Source: Anastatus disparis
Lineage: Eukaryota; Arthropoda; Insecta; Hymenoptera; Eupelmidae
Reading direction: 5' to 3'
Length of the DNA stretch: 64,000 nucleotides
NCBI GenBank assembly: GCA_017163975.1
Contig: JAFFSR010000136.1
Coordinates: 6,073,501 to 6,137,500, forward strand
Position numbers and translations under genes: made by a program. Every line of letters starts with the position of its first letter. Position 1 is the first letter of the stretch. The notes below the pieces were generated by a model. It searched no databases, had not been told where the DNA came from, and saw only the letters and a program-made list of their open reading frames with translations. This document shows positions 1 through 13,762 of the stretch, in pieces.

Positions 1-1400
1 CTTCTCTTTTTTTTTCTTATTCTCCTTATAGCTTGTCGATTAGAGATATATTCCAGAGAGTGAGAGAAGATGAGCCAACGAAGATAATATATTGTATATT
101 GCCTTCGGCTAACTTGTGTATGTATATGTGTATGTATAGATGATTGAAAAATCTATTCAGCTGAGATCCTTCTTATATTCTTTTTTTTTAACACTGTTAC
201 GCGTTATAGAATGTAAGAAAGCGCGTGAGAGCACGTGTAAATTCTTTGCTATATATGAAGTTGATGGTGATGGGATCCTCCTCCTTTATGTTCAAAGACA
301 CCCCCGTATTTGTTTACACTAGATTTTTTTTTTCAAATTGATGAAATTATCTTTGATTTTTTTTCTATATTATAAGAGATGAGCACGAGAGCAGTGTGTG
401 TATTATATGTTGTGATTGACATGTGAATTATATGAGATAAGCAAAAAAACGCTACTGAATAATATGTATGATTAAAGAGGAAGCGAACAATAATAAAATG
501 TTATTATTAATAAAAAAGGAGCGAACGAACGAACGAAGCGAACGTGCGTCTTGTTTGGTGTTGTTTTTTCTTTTAGAGAGAAAAAAACGATCGCACGATT
601 TTTATTTTATTTTTTTTTTGTTTTACATATATATATGTATAGAGAAAATGTTATAATGTTTTATGAAGAGAGAAAATAGGGGGGACAGAGAGAAGAGCGA
701 AAAATAATTGAATCTATTTAATCGATGATTTAATACGTAAATATATAGATATATTTATTGTAGATGATGTCTTACACACGCGCAGCACACTTATACACCC
801 GTTTGTTCTCTTCCGCGCGGGCTGCCGCGTCTCACTGCCGACTGAGACTCGGTTATTCAGCTGCAGTTTTCTGTTGGCGCTCTCCTCATAGTTTGCTCCT
901 AAAGCACTTTGAGCTTGTAGTGGTGGTAAATATCCTTTTATCTCGCTCTCTCTTCTTATCTAGCTTTATCTAGCTATCTCGCTTTCTCTAACGTAAGATC
1001 CATGCGCCGAAGTATACAACTCCGCGCATTTAACTCTCTGCGCTACTGGCTTAGTGCTTGCCAACCAGTTGGTTTCTCAAACATTTTCTTAGTGTGCATG
1101 TGTATGTGTGCATGCTGTATAAAGAGAGAGAATTATTTCTATCGCACTTGGTACCGCGTGGCACACAAGGTTGGACACTTTGGATGCGCGCGACGATTTT
1201 ATTCTATATATTGTTTTTTTTCACATCGATATAGTACACGTTGGATCTTCTGTGTTGCTATCTGGGCATACACAAAAGCTGCGGGTCCGGAAATATGGAT
1301 TATAAAACTTGGGATCTTATATATGTATAGTTGCCTCGTATTTAGAAGTTAAATATTTTAGATTTTTTTCGTTCAACTGCTATTTAAATGAGCGAAGCTG
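1..1400. other. Non-coding stretch with GC-richer, promoter-like core
   Basis: No convincing protein gene is visible. The open frames here are short, use poor codons and start in T-rich or GA-rich DNA. The first 700 bases carry short purine and pyrimidine runs and a small tandem of GAAC units near 520-545. About 760-920 is clearly less AT-rich than its surroundings and contains several CG dinucleotides, for example CGCGCGGGCTGCCGCG near 815. A possible splice donor (GTAAAT) lies just after it, near 927. This could be a transcription start with a non-coding first exon, or a conserved regulatory block. I cannot tell which from sequence alone. Confidence 0.3.
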
Positions 1401-3280
1401 GGGAATTGGATTCATTTAATTTCAATGTTTTTCTTTTATAAGGTTTCTTCCAATTTCGTAGCTTAATTTTAAATTGTTTTGATAGCTGTTCTCTTAAATG
1501 TTTTGTTTGATAATTTCAATCTCTAACGTTTTTCTTTTAATTAAAGAGTAATTGATGAATAAAAGTTTGAGAATTTAATTTTAACTCATCAAATTTTTTG
1601 CTTTATATTCAAATTTAAAAAAAATTAATTTTGAAAATAAATAAAACATTGCTATTAAATTATATTTTTAATTAAAAATTTTTATTTTTTTTTAATTAAC
1701 TAAGATATGAACTTAGGCAGTAAACTAAAACTTTTTAAGGTAAAAAGTAAACTTAATTTTGACTCAAAAATATAATGACTTTAGTTTCTTAAAGACTTTG
1801 AAGAAAATCATGAAAATTCAAACTTTTAAGCAATAACTTTATTTGTACAATAAACAGCTTATTAAATTTTTAAATTAATAAAATTTTACCTGCTCAAATT
1901 TAATTAAAATAGCGAATTTATTTAAATTTCTTTTGAATTTATTATAACTTAATTAATAAATTTTATATTTATACTTATAATTATTTTTTGTCTTAATTCA
2001 AAAGTATTAACGTAAAATAATTTATCGTTATTTATTTCTAGTTGAAATCGTGTAATTAATAACTAAATATTTTTTGCCTATAAATAACAACCAAGTGAAT
2101 ATATCAAAAAAAAAAATTTGAAGAATTATCATATAAATCGTTAAGGTTGAACTTGGTAATGCATTTTAAAATCCATTACATTTGTTTGAAAAAAAAATCA
2201 GAATGCAGGTCACCTAATTTCAACATCTACATTACACATTTGCAAACTGGCAATTTGAATAAGTTTACTGTTTACTCGCTGCGTTACGCTGAAGTAAATA
2301 TTTCGAATTTATGTGGGAGTAGCATAATTACCTCAAATTTTTTAACGAGGCATAAACGTCTCTTGATTCTTTAATTTATTCTTAATTTTATTTTAATATT
2401 CACATTTATTATTTTTTAAAGACTGTAATTTATTCTTTCACGAACAATTTTATTTTATGTTCAATTATTCGACTTCCTACAATTGCACAAATGCAATTCA
2501 AAATTATTATTATTTTTTTTCGTATTGGAAAAAATGTGAATTACGTAATAATTTGAAAATTAATGGTGACTTTATTTTTGTATTCTAAAACAACATTATG
2601 AAAAAGACGTTCTCGTATAGTTGAAACATACATTTATCATAATGTGGTTGAGAGTTTGCTGTTGCTAGCACACGTAGTTATCTTTATCTTTATCTTAAGA
2701 TAAGAAATTATATCAAATAATAATTTATTATGTGATATCTTCTTTGAAATGATAAAAACTAAATGTTAATCTTTACTTTCACAGAACTTTTATGTGATTA
2801 TAAAATAACATGTATCCTAAAAACTATACTTTTGGTATATTTATTTCAAACACAAGAAATTAAATTATTTTCATTAATAATTGTATACCGATAAACTTCT
2901 TTTCTTCAAAATTTATTATAAATATAAACATATTTCCACAAAAACTTCAAGTCTTATTTAAACATTGATCAGAAAAATAAATATCATAAAATGATTGCAA
3001 TAGGATTTCCCATAATATAATTTAAATAATAATTAACGCATTTTATTAGTCATAAATGTATTTACTTGGGCAGCTACTAAATATAGTAGATTATTATATT
3101 TTAGGAGACAAATTGCTTAAACTTTGGAACGTGTTCAAAAAAAATTTTTTTTCAAGATTAAAGTAAAAACAAGATTTAATTTGACAATATTTTGATTATT
3201 AAAATATGAACAAAATTTCTTTAGTAATAATCTAAACATCAATGATTCAATAAAAAAAAACGCTGCCAAGTGCTTTGGCG
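1400..3280. other. AT-rich stretch, no gene seen
   Basis: Mostly A/T with frequent stops in all six frames. One slightly less AT-rich block (about 2190-2360) holds a 75-codon open frame, but it shows no recognisable motif, and no splice partner is visible. A short run of TCTTTATCTTTATCTTAAGA occurs near 2680. Nothing else can be supported. Confidence 0.5.
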
Positions 3281-3283
3281 GAA

Positions 3284-5362
3284 TGCTTTCTCATAGAGCT
3301 CTTTGAGTTTCATTATTTTTTTTATATTTATTTAAATGTGATTTTAATATAAAAAAATTGTCTAGCATTAATATTTATTAATAAGTTTGTACTTTAAAAG
3401 AACGATGACAACGAAATTCATTCTTTTTCTTCAAATATTTTTTCCATTTATTAAAAAACAATTTAATTTATAATATTTAATAATGATTATATTTAAATAC
3501 TTTATTGAATGTAATAATACAAGTCAACATCTAAATCAGTAGCACTATTATAAATTTTCAAGAGTAACTCAGAAATCAAAAGAAGAGATCAAAAAGCTAC
3601 GCTGATAAAATTATTTTTTTTAAACTTGGTTTATAAAGACAGTAGCAAATAACTTGTATAAAAATTTTAGAGCAATTCTATCGAGTACTTTACGTAAAAT
3701 GGAAAAATACTGAAATATGAAAATTTTTTAAGAAAATTTTTAAAATTTTCTAAAAAGAAAACTACGCTAAAAAGATCGGTTTATAAAAGTTATCCTTCTT
3801 TTGGCAGATGCAAATTATTCCCATGGAAATCTCAAAGCAAACTCATCAATTAACTTACGTAAAATACAAAAAAAAAAAATTAAAAATCGAAAATTTTTTC
3901 AAATTCTTAAAATGGCTCTATAATAAAAAAAATACACTATGAATACAAATTTTCTATAGCTTCCCGCCTAGTTATACAAAAACATAGATGGTATACAAAA
4001 TTTGAAGCAAATCCATAGAGTAATTTTCGAGATCTAACTGGTTAAATAAATAACATTTTCTTTTCAAAATTTCTTTTTAAAAATTTTAAAAATGCTCTAA
4101 AATTAAAACTACGCTATGAAAATCAATTTTTGAAAATTTCCCTTCTTTTGGCAGTCGCAAATAATTTCCCTGTAAATTTTAGAACAAATCTATCGAGTAC
4201 TTTACGTAGAATAAAAAAAAATAAGAAAAGAAGAATCAAAATTTTTTTTTAAATCTTTAAAATTCTCTAAAATTGTAACCACGCTAAGAAAATTAGTTTC
4301 CAAAAGCTTATTTTTTTCAGACAATAGCGAATTAATTGTATGAAAATTTTGGAGAAAATTTATAGTATGGTTAACGCAAAAAAGAAAATAAATGAAAAAT
4401 AAAAATTTTTTAGAAAATTTTCAAAGTGCTCTAAAATTAAAACTGCGCTGAGAAAATTAGTATTCCAAAGCTTGTTTTCTTCAGATAGTAGCGAATTAAT
4501 TGCATACAAATTTTGGAGCAAATCAATCGAATGGTTTTCGTAAAATAGAAAAAAATTAAAAATAAAAATTTTTTAAAAAATTTTAAAAATACTCTAAAAT
4601 TAAAAGTGCGCTAAGAAAATTAGTTTACATAATTTTTAATAATTTTGGCAGTCGAAATAAAGTTCCATACAAATTTTCGAACAAATTCTTCGAGTAGTTT
4701 ACGTAAAATATAAAAAAAAATGAAAAATCGAAATTTTTTAAAAATTCTTAAAATGATTCTAAAAAAAAACTGCGCTAAGAAAACCAATTCCCAATAGCTT
4801 CCGCACCAGTTCATCAAAAAATTGAATTGCATGGAAAATTTGAAGTAAATCCATCGAGTAGTTTTTAAGATTTTATTGGCTTAATAAATAGAAACATTTT
4901 TTTCAAAAATTTCAAAATGCTCTAAAATTAAAACTGAGCTAAGAAAATCAGTTTTTAAAAATTTATTTTATCCGGGCAATCAGAAATAAATTCCATGCAA
5001 ATTTTGAAGCAAATTCATCGAGTAATAAACAAAAAAAAACCAAAAAACGAAAAATGGAATTTTTTTTTTTTTTTTTTTTTAAAACTTTAAAATGAAAACT
5101 ACGCTGGAAGAACCAAATTATCAATAGCTTCCCAGCAAGTTAGTCACAAAACTAAATTCCATGCAAAATTAGAAGCAAATCCATCGAGTAGTTCTCGAGA
5201 TACAGTTTACTAACTGAATTCATACATCCACACACACACATACATACAGACATTTTCTGGAAACCACTTTTTTCGACTCACCGAGTTCAAATATGTACAA
5301 ATTAATGAAAAAATAGAAAAAAAATTTTTTTACCGATACAATGCTTTCTCTATGAGAAAGCA
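3284..5362. mobile_element. Non-autonomous element carrying a 165-bp tandem array
   Basis: The 15-mer TGCTTTCTCATAGAG at 3284-3298 recurs as its exact reverse complement at 5348-5362, giving terminal inverted repeats about 2.08 kb apart. At the right end, the same bases form a compact hairpin (GCTTTCTC, TAT, GAGAAAGC). Between the ends lies a tandem array (separate entry), then a CA/TACA-rich segment (5228-5252) and a block beginning GACATTTTCTGGAAACCAC. This order (tandem units, ACACATACATACAGACA, a TTTTTTCGACTC-like block, terminal hairpin) resembles non-autonomous repeats I have seen in other arthropod genomes. No transposase is present. No clear target-site duplication was found, so the outer limits and superfamily are uncertain. 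A Helitron-like 3' end is an alternative reading of the terminal hairpin. Confidence 0.6.
3640..5210. repeat. Degenerate tandem array, ~165-bp unit, ~10 copies
   Basis: Each unit contains a landmark resembling ATCGAGTAGTTTACGTAAAAT. It is followed by an A/T-rich stretch, a TCTAAAATTAAAACTACGCT-like segment ending in AAGAAAA, then a GGCAGTCGCAAAT-like segment. The TCGAGTA landmark or a clear variant occurs near 3681, 3848, 4016, 4193, 4360, 4527, 4690, 4854, 5008 and 5184, a mean spacing of about 167 bp. Copies differ by many substitutions and short indels, so the array is old. Short open frames inside it have no coding meaning. Confidence 0.75.
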
Positions 5363-5369
5363 ATAGAAA

Positions 5370-8300
5370 ATCAAAAAATTTCATTAACATAATATGTTTA
5401 AATTCACATTTTATTCAAAAGATTATAGACGCAATATATTTAAAAATTTATTTTTAAAAAGTGTTTAAAAAACGTACATCAAAATTATTCAGTGAAGCAA
5501 AATGCAGTCATAAATTTATTTTTACAAAATATTTTACATTTGATATGACCTAAAAAGCAATAAATTTTCGTAAAATAAAATAAAAATGAAAATTTTTTTA
5601 TTTCCTCTTTTAGAAAAACTATATCGATATAGATTAATTTAAATTGGTTCGTAGTTTTTGTATTTTGAAACTTTTCAGCTGAAACTTTATTATTCTTTTC
5701 TTTATCGATTTTTACAAACTTTACAACAGAACTTTTCAAAAATAGATAAAGTTAACAAAAAAAAGACACAAAAGAAATTCTATTTGAAAAAACTGTGTGA
5801 AAACTATTCGTAAAGACTGTAAAAAAATCATAAAAAATGTTTGACACTGTTATTCTAACAAATATTTTTTAATAATAATAATAGCTATGAAATGAAAAAT
5901 GCAAACATTAAATCATTAAAACGTTTGAAAATTTAATTTTTAGACTATGTCAAAATTAAATTTTTGTTCGACAACACTGAATTTAATTATATGTTTTATA
6001 ATATTCTTTACTTGATTAGAAGCCAAAAAATAATTCATAATTTTTATCAATTAATTCATGTTATTTTATTTTGAAATATTTGCACATAAAATTAATAAAA
6101 TAGTAATGAATTTTCTCTAATCAATGATAAAACTTTTATTTTATTAATGAAATACAAATTAATAGCTTGTAACTGTTCAATCATTTAGAAAATTCAAATT
6201 CATTCTTCCTTCAATTATTCTTTAACAATAACAAAAAAGAAACCCTTCAACAATCATCATTCTTTATGTTTGTCCAACTACTAATCACCATCTTTTGTAA
6301 CCCCCTTTATATATAAACATTATATAGAATACCGAACCCTCGTGACACATTATATAAAGCATCGTACAATTTGCTTTTCGGACCTACTTTTTTATAGCAA
6401 TCTATTCATTTGCAAGGAAAAAAAGAAAAATTTCTCTTTCTTTTTTCAATCTTCTTCTTTTATTATTCCTTCGGCGAGGTGTGCATATTTTAGGCTTGAC
6501 CAATACAATGCCAACCTTAGCCTTGTTTAAGCGATTTTCTTTTATATCTGCGTCCTTTACTTCTTTTTTTTTACTTATACTTTTAAAGCTTGTGCACTCA
6601 AAGTGCTTTTAATGCAATTTAATGGCCTGGAATGTCAGGTGAGATTCGATTGTTGCGCTAATAAGATTTACGTATACGTGCAAGTCTTTTATTTTTTCTC
6701 CCTTTTTTTTATTTCATTCATTTTGATTTTTTTCATTTCTTTTCCTTACCTAGTTATTTTTCTTCCTCCGTTTATTGTTGTGTTTCTTACTTTTTTTACT
6801 TTTTATTTTGTTCTTCATTGGCTTTTGTACAGAGAAGCACTATTTGCCGAGAAAAACGAAAGAGGAAAGAGAAAAAAAAATGAGAATAGAAAGAGAGAAG
6901 AGTTTTATTCGTGATCGAGCACTTTCTTTAATTAAAACGTGGAGAGTAAAAGTTTTTTTTTTCGACAAGTTGGAAAACGTGTGTTTGGGGGCAAGAGGGG
7001 CTTTGTTTTTCTTACCTTTCAAGACATTCTTATGGAGTTCTAAGAGCTAAATTGTTTGTTTTCCTAACTTCAGCTGAGGTATATATTGCAATTTTAATGT
7101 TTCGTTAATTATTCCGTACTGATTTTTATTTTTAGGTAAACAAAATTAATTTGATACCTTTTATTGCTGAAATACAATAACACTTTTAGAAGTATTTAAA
7201 ATCATTTGAAATTGGAAGCTTTTCGTGAAAAAATTCGTTGAATCAGATAAAAAGTATATTTCAAAAACTCGACGTGTATTTTTATTTTTTTCAATTAAAT
7301 GTTTATCAACAACGATAATAAAAGATTGAAATGTCACATGACGTCAAAATCGTGCAGTATATAGTCATACCAATTGTATACTGCAGTATATAATAGTTAC
7401 GTCAGCCAACATTTGAATCTGTTATTATCATTTTCGATAATCATTTAATTGAAAAAAGAGGAAAAAAAATACGCCTCTTTTTTTCAGTACTTCCAATGGA
7501 TTTTTTTATACAAGCCTCCAATTGAATGTACGGAAATAATTTAATTTATGAAAACAAATTTTAAAAATTTTAAACGTAATTCTTTAATTTTTCATTAAAA
7601 ATAAAAAATTTACAATCCAATATTACAAACAAACGTAGATTTGAAAAATTTTCCATTCCTCATATGTTTAACATACAGTTTCAACTGAATAAAATAAAAT
7701 ATTCTCTTAAAAAAGAATCAAAGTTAAAAAAAATGATTCACGTAAGAATAATTCTAAAACAAATCATTTCTTTTCACGTGCAACGTATAATAAGATCGCT
7801 ATTCCATGCTAAACATCACGAGCTATTTATCTTTACAACACTTTTAACAACTCTGTATGTTATAACGATAAATTAAAGAAAAATTCTGAATTTCATTAAA
7901 CGATAATGCTTGATAAAATACGATATAAACGCTAATCTTTAATTCTTTTCTTTCCTCTGCTAATATCGTTAACAAAATCATGATACAATAAGGAAAAATC
8001 ATATGAAAAAAACGTGCCGAAGCTTAATTACGACATTAAGCAGAATGATTATATTACCAAGGATTGATCAAGTGCAATGTCAAAGTAGATGTATCGCTGA
8101 GCTCAATGAAGAAATGAAATTGAAGCGACATTCGCATAGCGCATAATAACGTTTCAAATGAAAATAGCCTTCGCGTACGAATATTTATGCGTGTGTACAT
8201 TCTTTTTTTTTCAAGCCGTGACTGCAAACGCTGAGTATTTTATTTATTTTCTTTTTTTCTTCATTATTCCGAACAATATGATCGACACAATAGAAAATGT

Positions 8301-11300
8301 TAATTATGTTAATTAATATTCCGATTTACTAAATATGGATAATTAAGTATTTTAATGAAATTTTAACTTTGAATGATAATAATCAAATAATTCTCCTTTT
8401 TCTTTGTTTATATTTTGAAAGATTTTTATCTTAATATTAAAGCGTCGAGTACACATTGCGTTATGAGTACAAAAAATATACAATTAAATTATTTTGAATG
8501 TTTAATGAGTTTATAATTTGTAATTCAATCTTTAGTACATATTCACAGGATGAATATATAGTAGGCTGATAAAATTATGTTAATTTATCTAACATGCATA
8601 AATGATGAATTTCGCTTTTTTTCTGCACTTACATAATTTCATAAAATAAACATTAATTAAATGCATGAATGAGCTTTTAGAAAAAGAGAGATTTTAATTT
8701 TAAAATAAAAATAACTTTTTAAAAGTTAATTTGAAACTTCATCTTGCTGACGCAGATGAGTGTGTAGTTGGAAAGAGTGGAGAGGAAAAAAAAAAGATTG
8801 TTCAAGCAAACTGAAAATGAAATGGAAATTATGATTTTCTAATCTTACGTAAGCATACATCATCATAAGCCTTCTAGTTTTCAACTGTAATCGTCAACTT
8901 ATACGTTTACATAGGAGCTCAATGCTTATACATGCGCGTCTCTCTTTTCTCTGCACAAAAGCCAGAATGAAAATTCAAGACTTTCACGTCACTAAATCCT
9001 TGAATTAATTTCTCATCAATATTACCATTTTCCACCATATTCCATTCATTAAATCCATATACTATTTCTTTTTATATCTTCAAGCAAGAAAAAAAAGACT
9101 TCATTATTTTCTCAAATTGTCAAGAGAAGTAAAAACTGAAAAAAAAAAATTCAGTATAATGATTGCGTTGAGGAAAAGGAAAAAAAAAGTGAAAAAGCCC
9201 GCGAGAGAAAAGAAATATATATAGAGGAAGAGGTACTAGAAAATCGATTTTTCCTTCAAAGAGACGAAAGATATAACCTAGCGGGCGCAGTACGTAGAGA
9301 GAAAAATAAACCGGAAGACGCAGTAGTGCAGCAAAACATACTTTTTTTAATTTGACACAATTGAATTTATTTTAGGGGGAACATAAACGTGGACATCATA
9401 TTATACAAACAGAAGCAGACAAAGTACAAATATTTAATGGAGAGATAACACCCGCATGGCTTTCTTTATTTTTTTTTTCTCTTAACGTATTACACGTATC
9501 GTAAGAGAAATAATACATGTGTATAATGGAGAGGAGGAATGTGAAGATTATACTTCTCGATTATATTTAGAAGTTAAACAGTATAGTCAAGTGTTTGAAG
9601 ATTAGTTAGGTTTGGTGAAAAATATTTTTAATATTAGACGCTATTTAAATTTTTAATATAAAATGCAGTATAACGTCGCTTATTATATGAAACAAAATAT
9701 ATTATTCAACCATTTTCCTAGTTTTCTATTTTCTTATTATGCATATGCAAACATAAAACTTAAATTTTGGATTAATTATGTTACACTTAAAGAGAACGAT
9801 TGAAGTTTCCAAATTTGAACCCGTATAAAATTCTCAACCAAGTTCTAAAGTTGTTAATCAAAAATCTATTAAAAAAAAAGTAAAAATTCAGTGAAAATAT
9901 TTCCTAATATGTTTTATTTTAATTTTATCAGGTTTTTAATAAAGTTATCAGTTAAAAAACGAATATATTTTCAATTCATAACGAATATTAAATTACATTT
10001 GTTTGTAAAAGAATGGTGTAAATATTTAGTAAAAAAACTTAAAAATTTCGAAAATTTCACACTCAAATGTATCGTATAAAAAAATTAATTTAAAAAAAAC
10101 CATCCTGAATTTTCGATTTAACGCTTGAGATAGCATTTAATTTACGCTTGATTTGTAATTTCTCTATAACAGCGCTATTTCCCAAGTTTTTCCAAACTTC
10201 TATAAATATATATTATATTCATATAGACAGATTTCGTTCTCGAAAATCTTAATACCGATTTATCGAGCTGAGACACTCGAACACACAGACGCAGTAGCTA
10301 AAAGAGAAAATATATATCAATGATTTTTTTCGTCTCGCATATACATAGTCTAGTACAAAGGAAGCGTATATATAGAAAATTAAAAAAAAAAGAACAGAGA
10401 AAGATAGCGAGGGTAAAATGTAGATAAGGTGAAGAGGGGCATGATAAAAGAAAGAAGAAAAAGAGGAAAACGATGAAAGAGAAAGAAAGAAAGAGCCGTT
10501 CGCGTATAGATAAAGACATCCGATAAAAAGAACTGTCGCCGGCAATTTCTTGTGCCTCCAGGATGGAAAAGATGCACGCCGTCAAGTATAAATAATAACT
10601 GACTAATACGATTCCGGTGATTTTCTTTTTCTCTTTTTTTTCCTTTTTATTTTTCATTCTTTTTTTCAAGTTTTGTGGTTTCTCTAAAGCATTATGTTTC
10701 GAACATTATTGTGACATTGTGTTGTAAAACCACAGAACTTGGATTAAATGATAATTATGCACTATTGCATGATTTTTCATTTTTAATAAATTGTAGAAAT
10801 TTTATTACGTCGGCGTTTGCGAACGTTAAGATTTAATTATTTACATCGGCAAGTAAAAATTAATCGATAAAGATATTCCGAGTGTAAAACAGGAATGATA
10901 AATAAATGATTACCACAGCAATTAGTGATCCAAAATGAAAACATTTTATTTATTTATTGCTAAAATAATATTATTATATTTCATTATGAATAAAAGAAAA
11001 AAATTGATTTTTGCACGGAATTTAGTGAATGTAATGAAGAATTCTGATAAAATTTTCTGTGCCCTGTACGGATAAATATTATTTACTTTAATTGGATATT
11101 AGCAATTAACGTTAAAGTTACTCTAACTGCGTAATTCTATTAATTATCGAATTTTCTCCAAAGCTTCGTAGACGCAGACATCATGAATATACAGTATTAT
11201 TATCTTAATCTCGATGTTTTTATCAGTATTTCAAATGTCATTCAACTTTTAAAAAATAATCACTTCTTATTACCAAGAATAATTTTGTGTCTGCATTTTG

Positions 11301-12440
11301 TTCGTTTGAAAAAATAATTTCTTTTTATCTATTAAATCTTACAATATTAAAATATTATTAAGTTGTTAAAATTGTTTAAAATAATCTTTTAATACCATTT
11401 ATTTTAAAATTAAAAAAATAAAAAATAGATAAATATATCAAAATTAATAAATTTATTGTAAAATATTTTTAAATAAAAGGAAATGGAAAAAATAAAAAAA
11501 AATAATCACAAGTAGTACGAGTAAACGTAAAAGTTGAATCAATACCATTCTGAACCCGCATATGTAGTGACATATTTATAGGCATAATTAAAAAAAAAAG
11601 AAAACTTTATTTTTCTATTTACTAATAAATGTTATAATAAAGTGTACAAATATCTCCAAATGTATTTTGTTGTAATGAACATTTTACAAGTGCCTTTTTA
11701 AAATATACAATTCGGTAAATTATAACATGTCCAATGAATTTAATACTATAAAAACAACTAAAGAAATCTAGAGTCATCGTAACACTGACATCCGTACAGA
11801 AAAATATGTAATTATTCAGAATATTAATTAATTACGCTTTTTTAATATGTACATTTTGAAATCATTTAATTTTTTTATATCGGTTTAAAAAAATGTAATT
11901 AGATATTAATTAGCTAGTAGGAACAAATGATTAATAATTATTAATTTTTGATTCTCTAATGCGGCAATCAATATGATATTATTAATTATTCATTAAAAGA
12001 ATTTAAATTCATTTTTTTCAATGTTTACTTGAAATGTTGAAAAAATCAATATAGGAGAACGAATTAACACTCATAACGGCTTAAATATTGTGAATAATAC
12101 ACCAGCAATAAAATTTAAAGCGAGGAGAAACTTAAACTCGACATAAACATAGGAAATAGCTTCATACAAAGATTATGGAGCCATCCTCTTATCTACAACG
12201 CGTAAAAAGAAGAAACGTTGACTCATTTTGTATTCTACCTTATGAAATATACAAACAACATAAGCCGAACGTTTAAGATTACTAAAAACGATATTTTGAA
12301 CTATAAGCATGACTTGCGCCTATAAGTTATATATTTACTGGGAAAGTTCGTGTTTTTGAAAATTTTTCAAATTTCATGTTACTATGGTGTAAGGTTGAGA
12401 AATTTACTATATTTTGAAAATAATAATATCGAATGATAAT
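5370..12440. other. 7 kb AT-rich stretch, no gene seen
   Basis: Only short open frames in A- or T-runs are present, several encoding long stretches of Phe, Leu and Lys. Patches of purine-rich sequence occur near 6830-6900, 9150-9330 and 10,380-10,500. A slightly richer patch at about 8020-8170 could be conserved non-coding DNA. I see no splice-paired exons, tRNA, SINE or inverted-repeat element here. Confidence 0.5.
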
Positions 12441-12446
12441 TACTCG

Positions 12447-12714
12447 TTAAGAGTCGGCCGTATATCTTTGTCCTTGTCTAATCTAAATTTTCGTTATAAT
12501 TAATGAATTATATATTTTATACAAATTATGACGCTTAGAGAAAACGCAAAGATTCTATTCTATGAAAAATATAAAATTTTCATAGAATAGAATCCTTTGC
12601 TTGTTTTTTACTCTACAGCGCTCAGCCCCTACATTTGTATAAAAATATATAATTCATTAATTATAACGAAAATTTAGATTAGACAAGGACAGAGCTATAC
12701 GGCCGACTCTGTAA
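12447..12714. mobile_element. Foldback MITE, TTAA-type, short member
   Basis: The left end reads TTAA then GAGTCGGCCGTATA. The right end reads TATACGGCCGACTC followed by TGTAA, so the right TTAA target copy seems to have changed by a base. The arms pair over most of the element. TTGTCCTTGTCTAATC near 12,468 matches the reverse complement of GATTAGACAAGGACA near 12,678. AAATTTTCGTTATAATTA pairs with TAATTATAACGAAAATTT. The centre is GATTCTATTCTATGAAAAAT facing ATTTTCATAGAATAGAATC. No coding capacity. Its end sequence and centre are shared with the element at 34,696-35,084. Confidence 0.8.
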
Positions 12715-13762
12715 GTTGTTGTTTGGGCTGACTCTACGATGAGCTTCTAATGTCTTTTAATTTGAACGGTAATTATAGAATAATATTAAAGAATTTAATT
12801 AACCTAAATCATCATTAGAAATATAATTAATATTTAATTTAATTGTTTTTTTTCAAAAACTTCTAAATTTATTTGGCGATCGAAATAAAGATGTTTATGA
12901 AATTGAAGTTTTATTTTATAAATACATTTATGTATTGGAATTTGATGTTCATCAACGCGACCTTTGTACAAATGAGAGGCTATATCCAAACTTTTAATAT
13001 TGATCATCGTGAAAAAAATAGATGAAATGTTTATTTTATTCTTCAAATGTAAGACCAAAGCAGAATCAATACGAAAAGCAGACCAAAAATGAGACATTTC
13101 TTCCACTAATTGCTTCCGGGAATAAAGTAAATAAAATAATTGAAAATAAGAAAAATTATTTCAAATTTAAATTATTAATATAATTTATTTATTTCAATGT
13201 ATTTTATAGTTTTAACATTTATAATAATTATTCAAATTAAGTCACAACAAAATTGTACAAATAGGTAAAAATATTTCAATGTGATCAGTGAATAATTGTC
13301 AAAAATATCAGCAACACTGAAGGTATAATAATATTGTAAGTAAATTTTAAAGGTGAAAAAATTTTCCTACCAATACTTGGTGTTGAAAGAAACATAATCA
13401 CTGTGACAATGTTTCACGTTCATTATAACGATATGTATTTGACTTTCTTTTCCGTTAGATTACGAAAATGAAAATTAGTAAGCAATATAACTAAAAGTCA
13501 AAGTGTATATTGGAAAGCCCTCTTTTGATGTAGCTAACAATACGCATTAATTAAGGCAAAGCCGGATATAATGATTAGATATTTATGAAGAGTTCCATTT
13601 ACTATTTAGTAAATTAATTTGTATTTTCATTTAAGTATATATGCTTGATTTTGTTAAGTTTATAAGATTATAAAAAAATTATATGATGTGGCTACAAGAA
13701 CATGTTGAATTTTTGAGTAAAGCCAAGGAGAATTGATGATTCATTTTTCTTTTTTTTTATTC
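12715..13762. other. AT-rich stretch with one unassigned open frame
   Basis: A minus-strand frame from about 13,160 down to 12,834 is open for roughly 110 codons, starting inside the AT-rich flank. Its 90-residue core has mixed composition, but I recognise no family, and no upstream exon or acceptor was found. The rest has no visible feature. Confidence 0.3.

Noticed and set aside
1002..1352. 116-codon frame within the left GC-richer block
   Set aside because: Residue order shows no domain, and the frame continues into AT-rich decay. A non-coding leader or regulatory block fits better.
3640..5210. CRISPR-like regularly spaced repeats
   Set aside because: The whole ~165-bp unit is repeated, not short repeats with unique spacers, and this is eukaryotic DNA.
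6603..7050. Overlapping plus-strand frames of 91-103 codons
   Set aside because: Low-complexity T-rich and A-rich translation with no motif. The frames overlap each other and a minus-strand frame.
10249..10669. Three overlapping minus-strand frames of 65-123 codons
   Set aside because: They arise from a purine-rich tract read in different frames and encode runs of Phe, Leu and Lys. Overlap in several frames argues against coding.
12834..13106. 90-codon minus-strand open frame with mixed residue composition
   Set aside because: No recognisable motif, no splice partner, and only a GTG-type start. An AT-rich genome yields frames of this length by chance.
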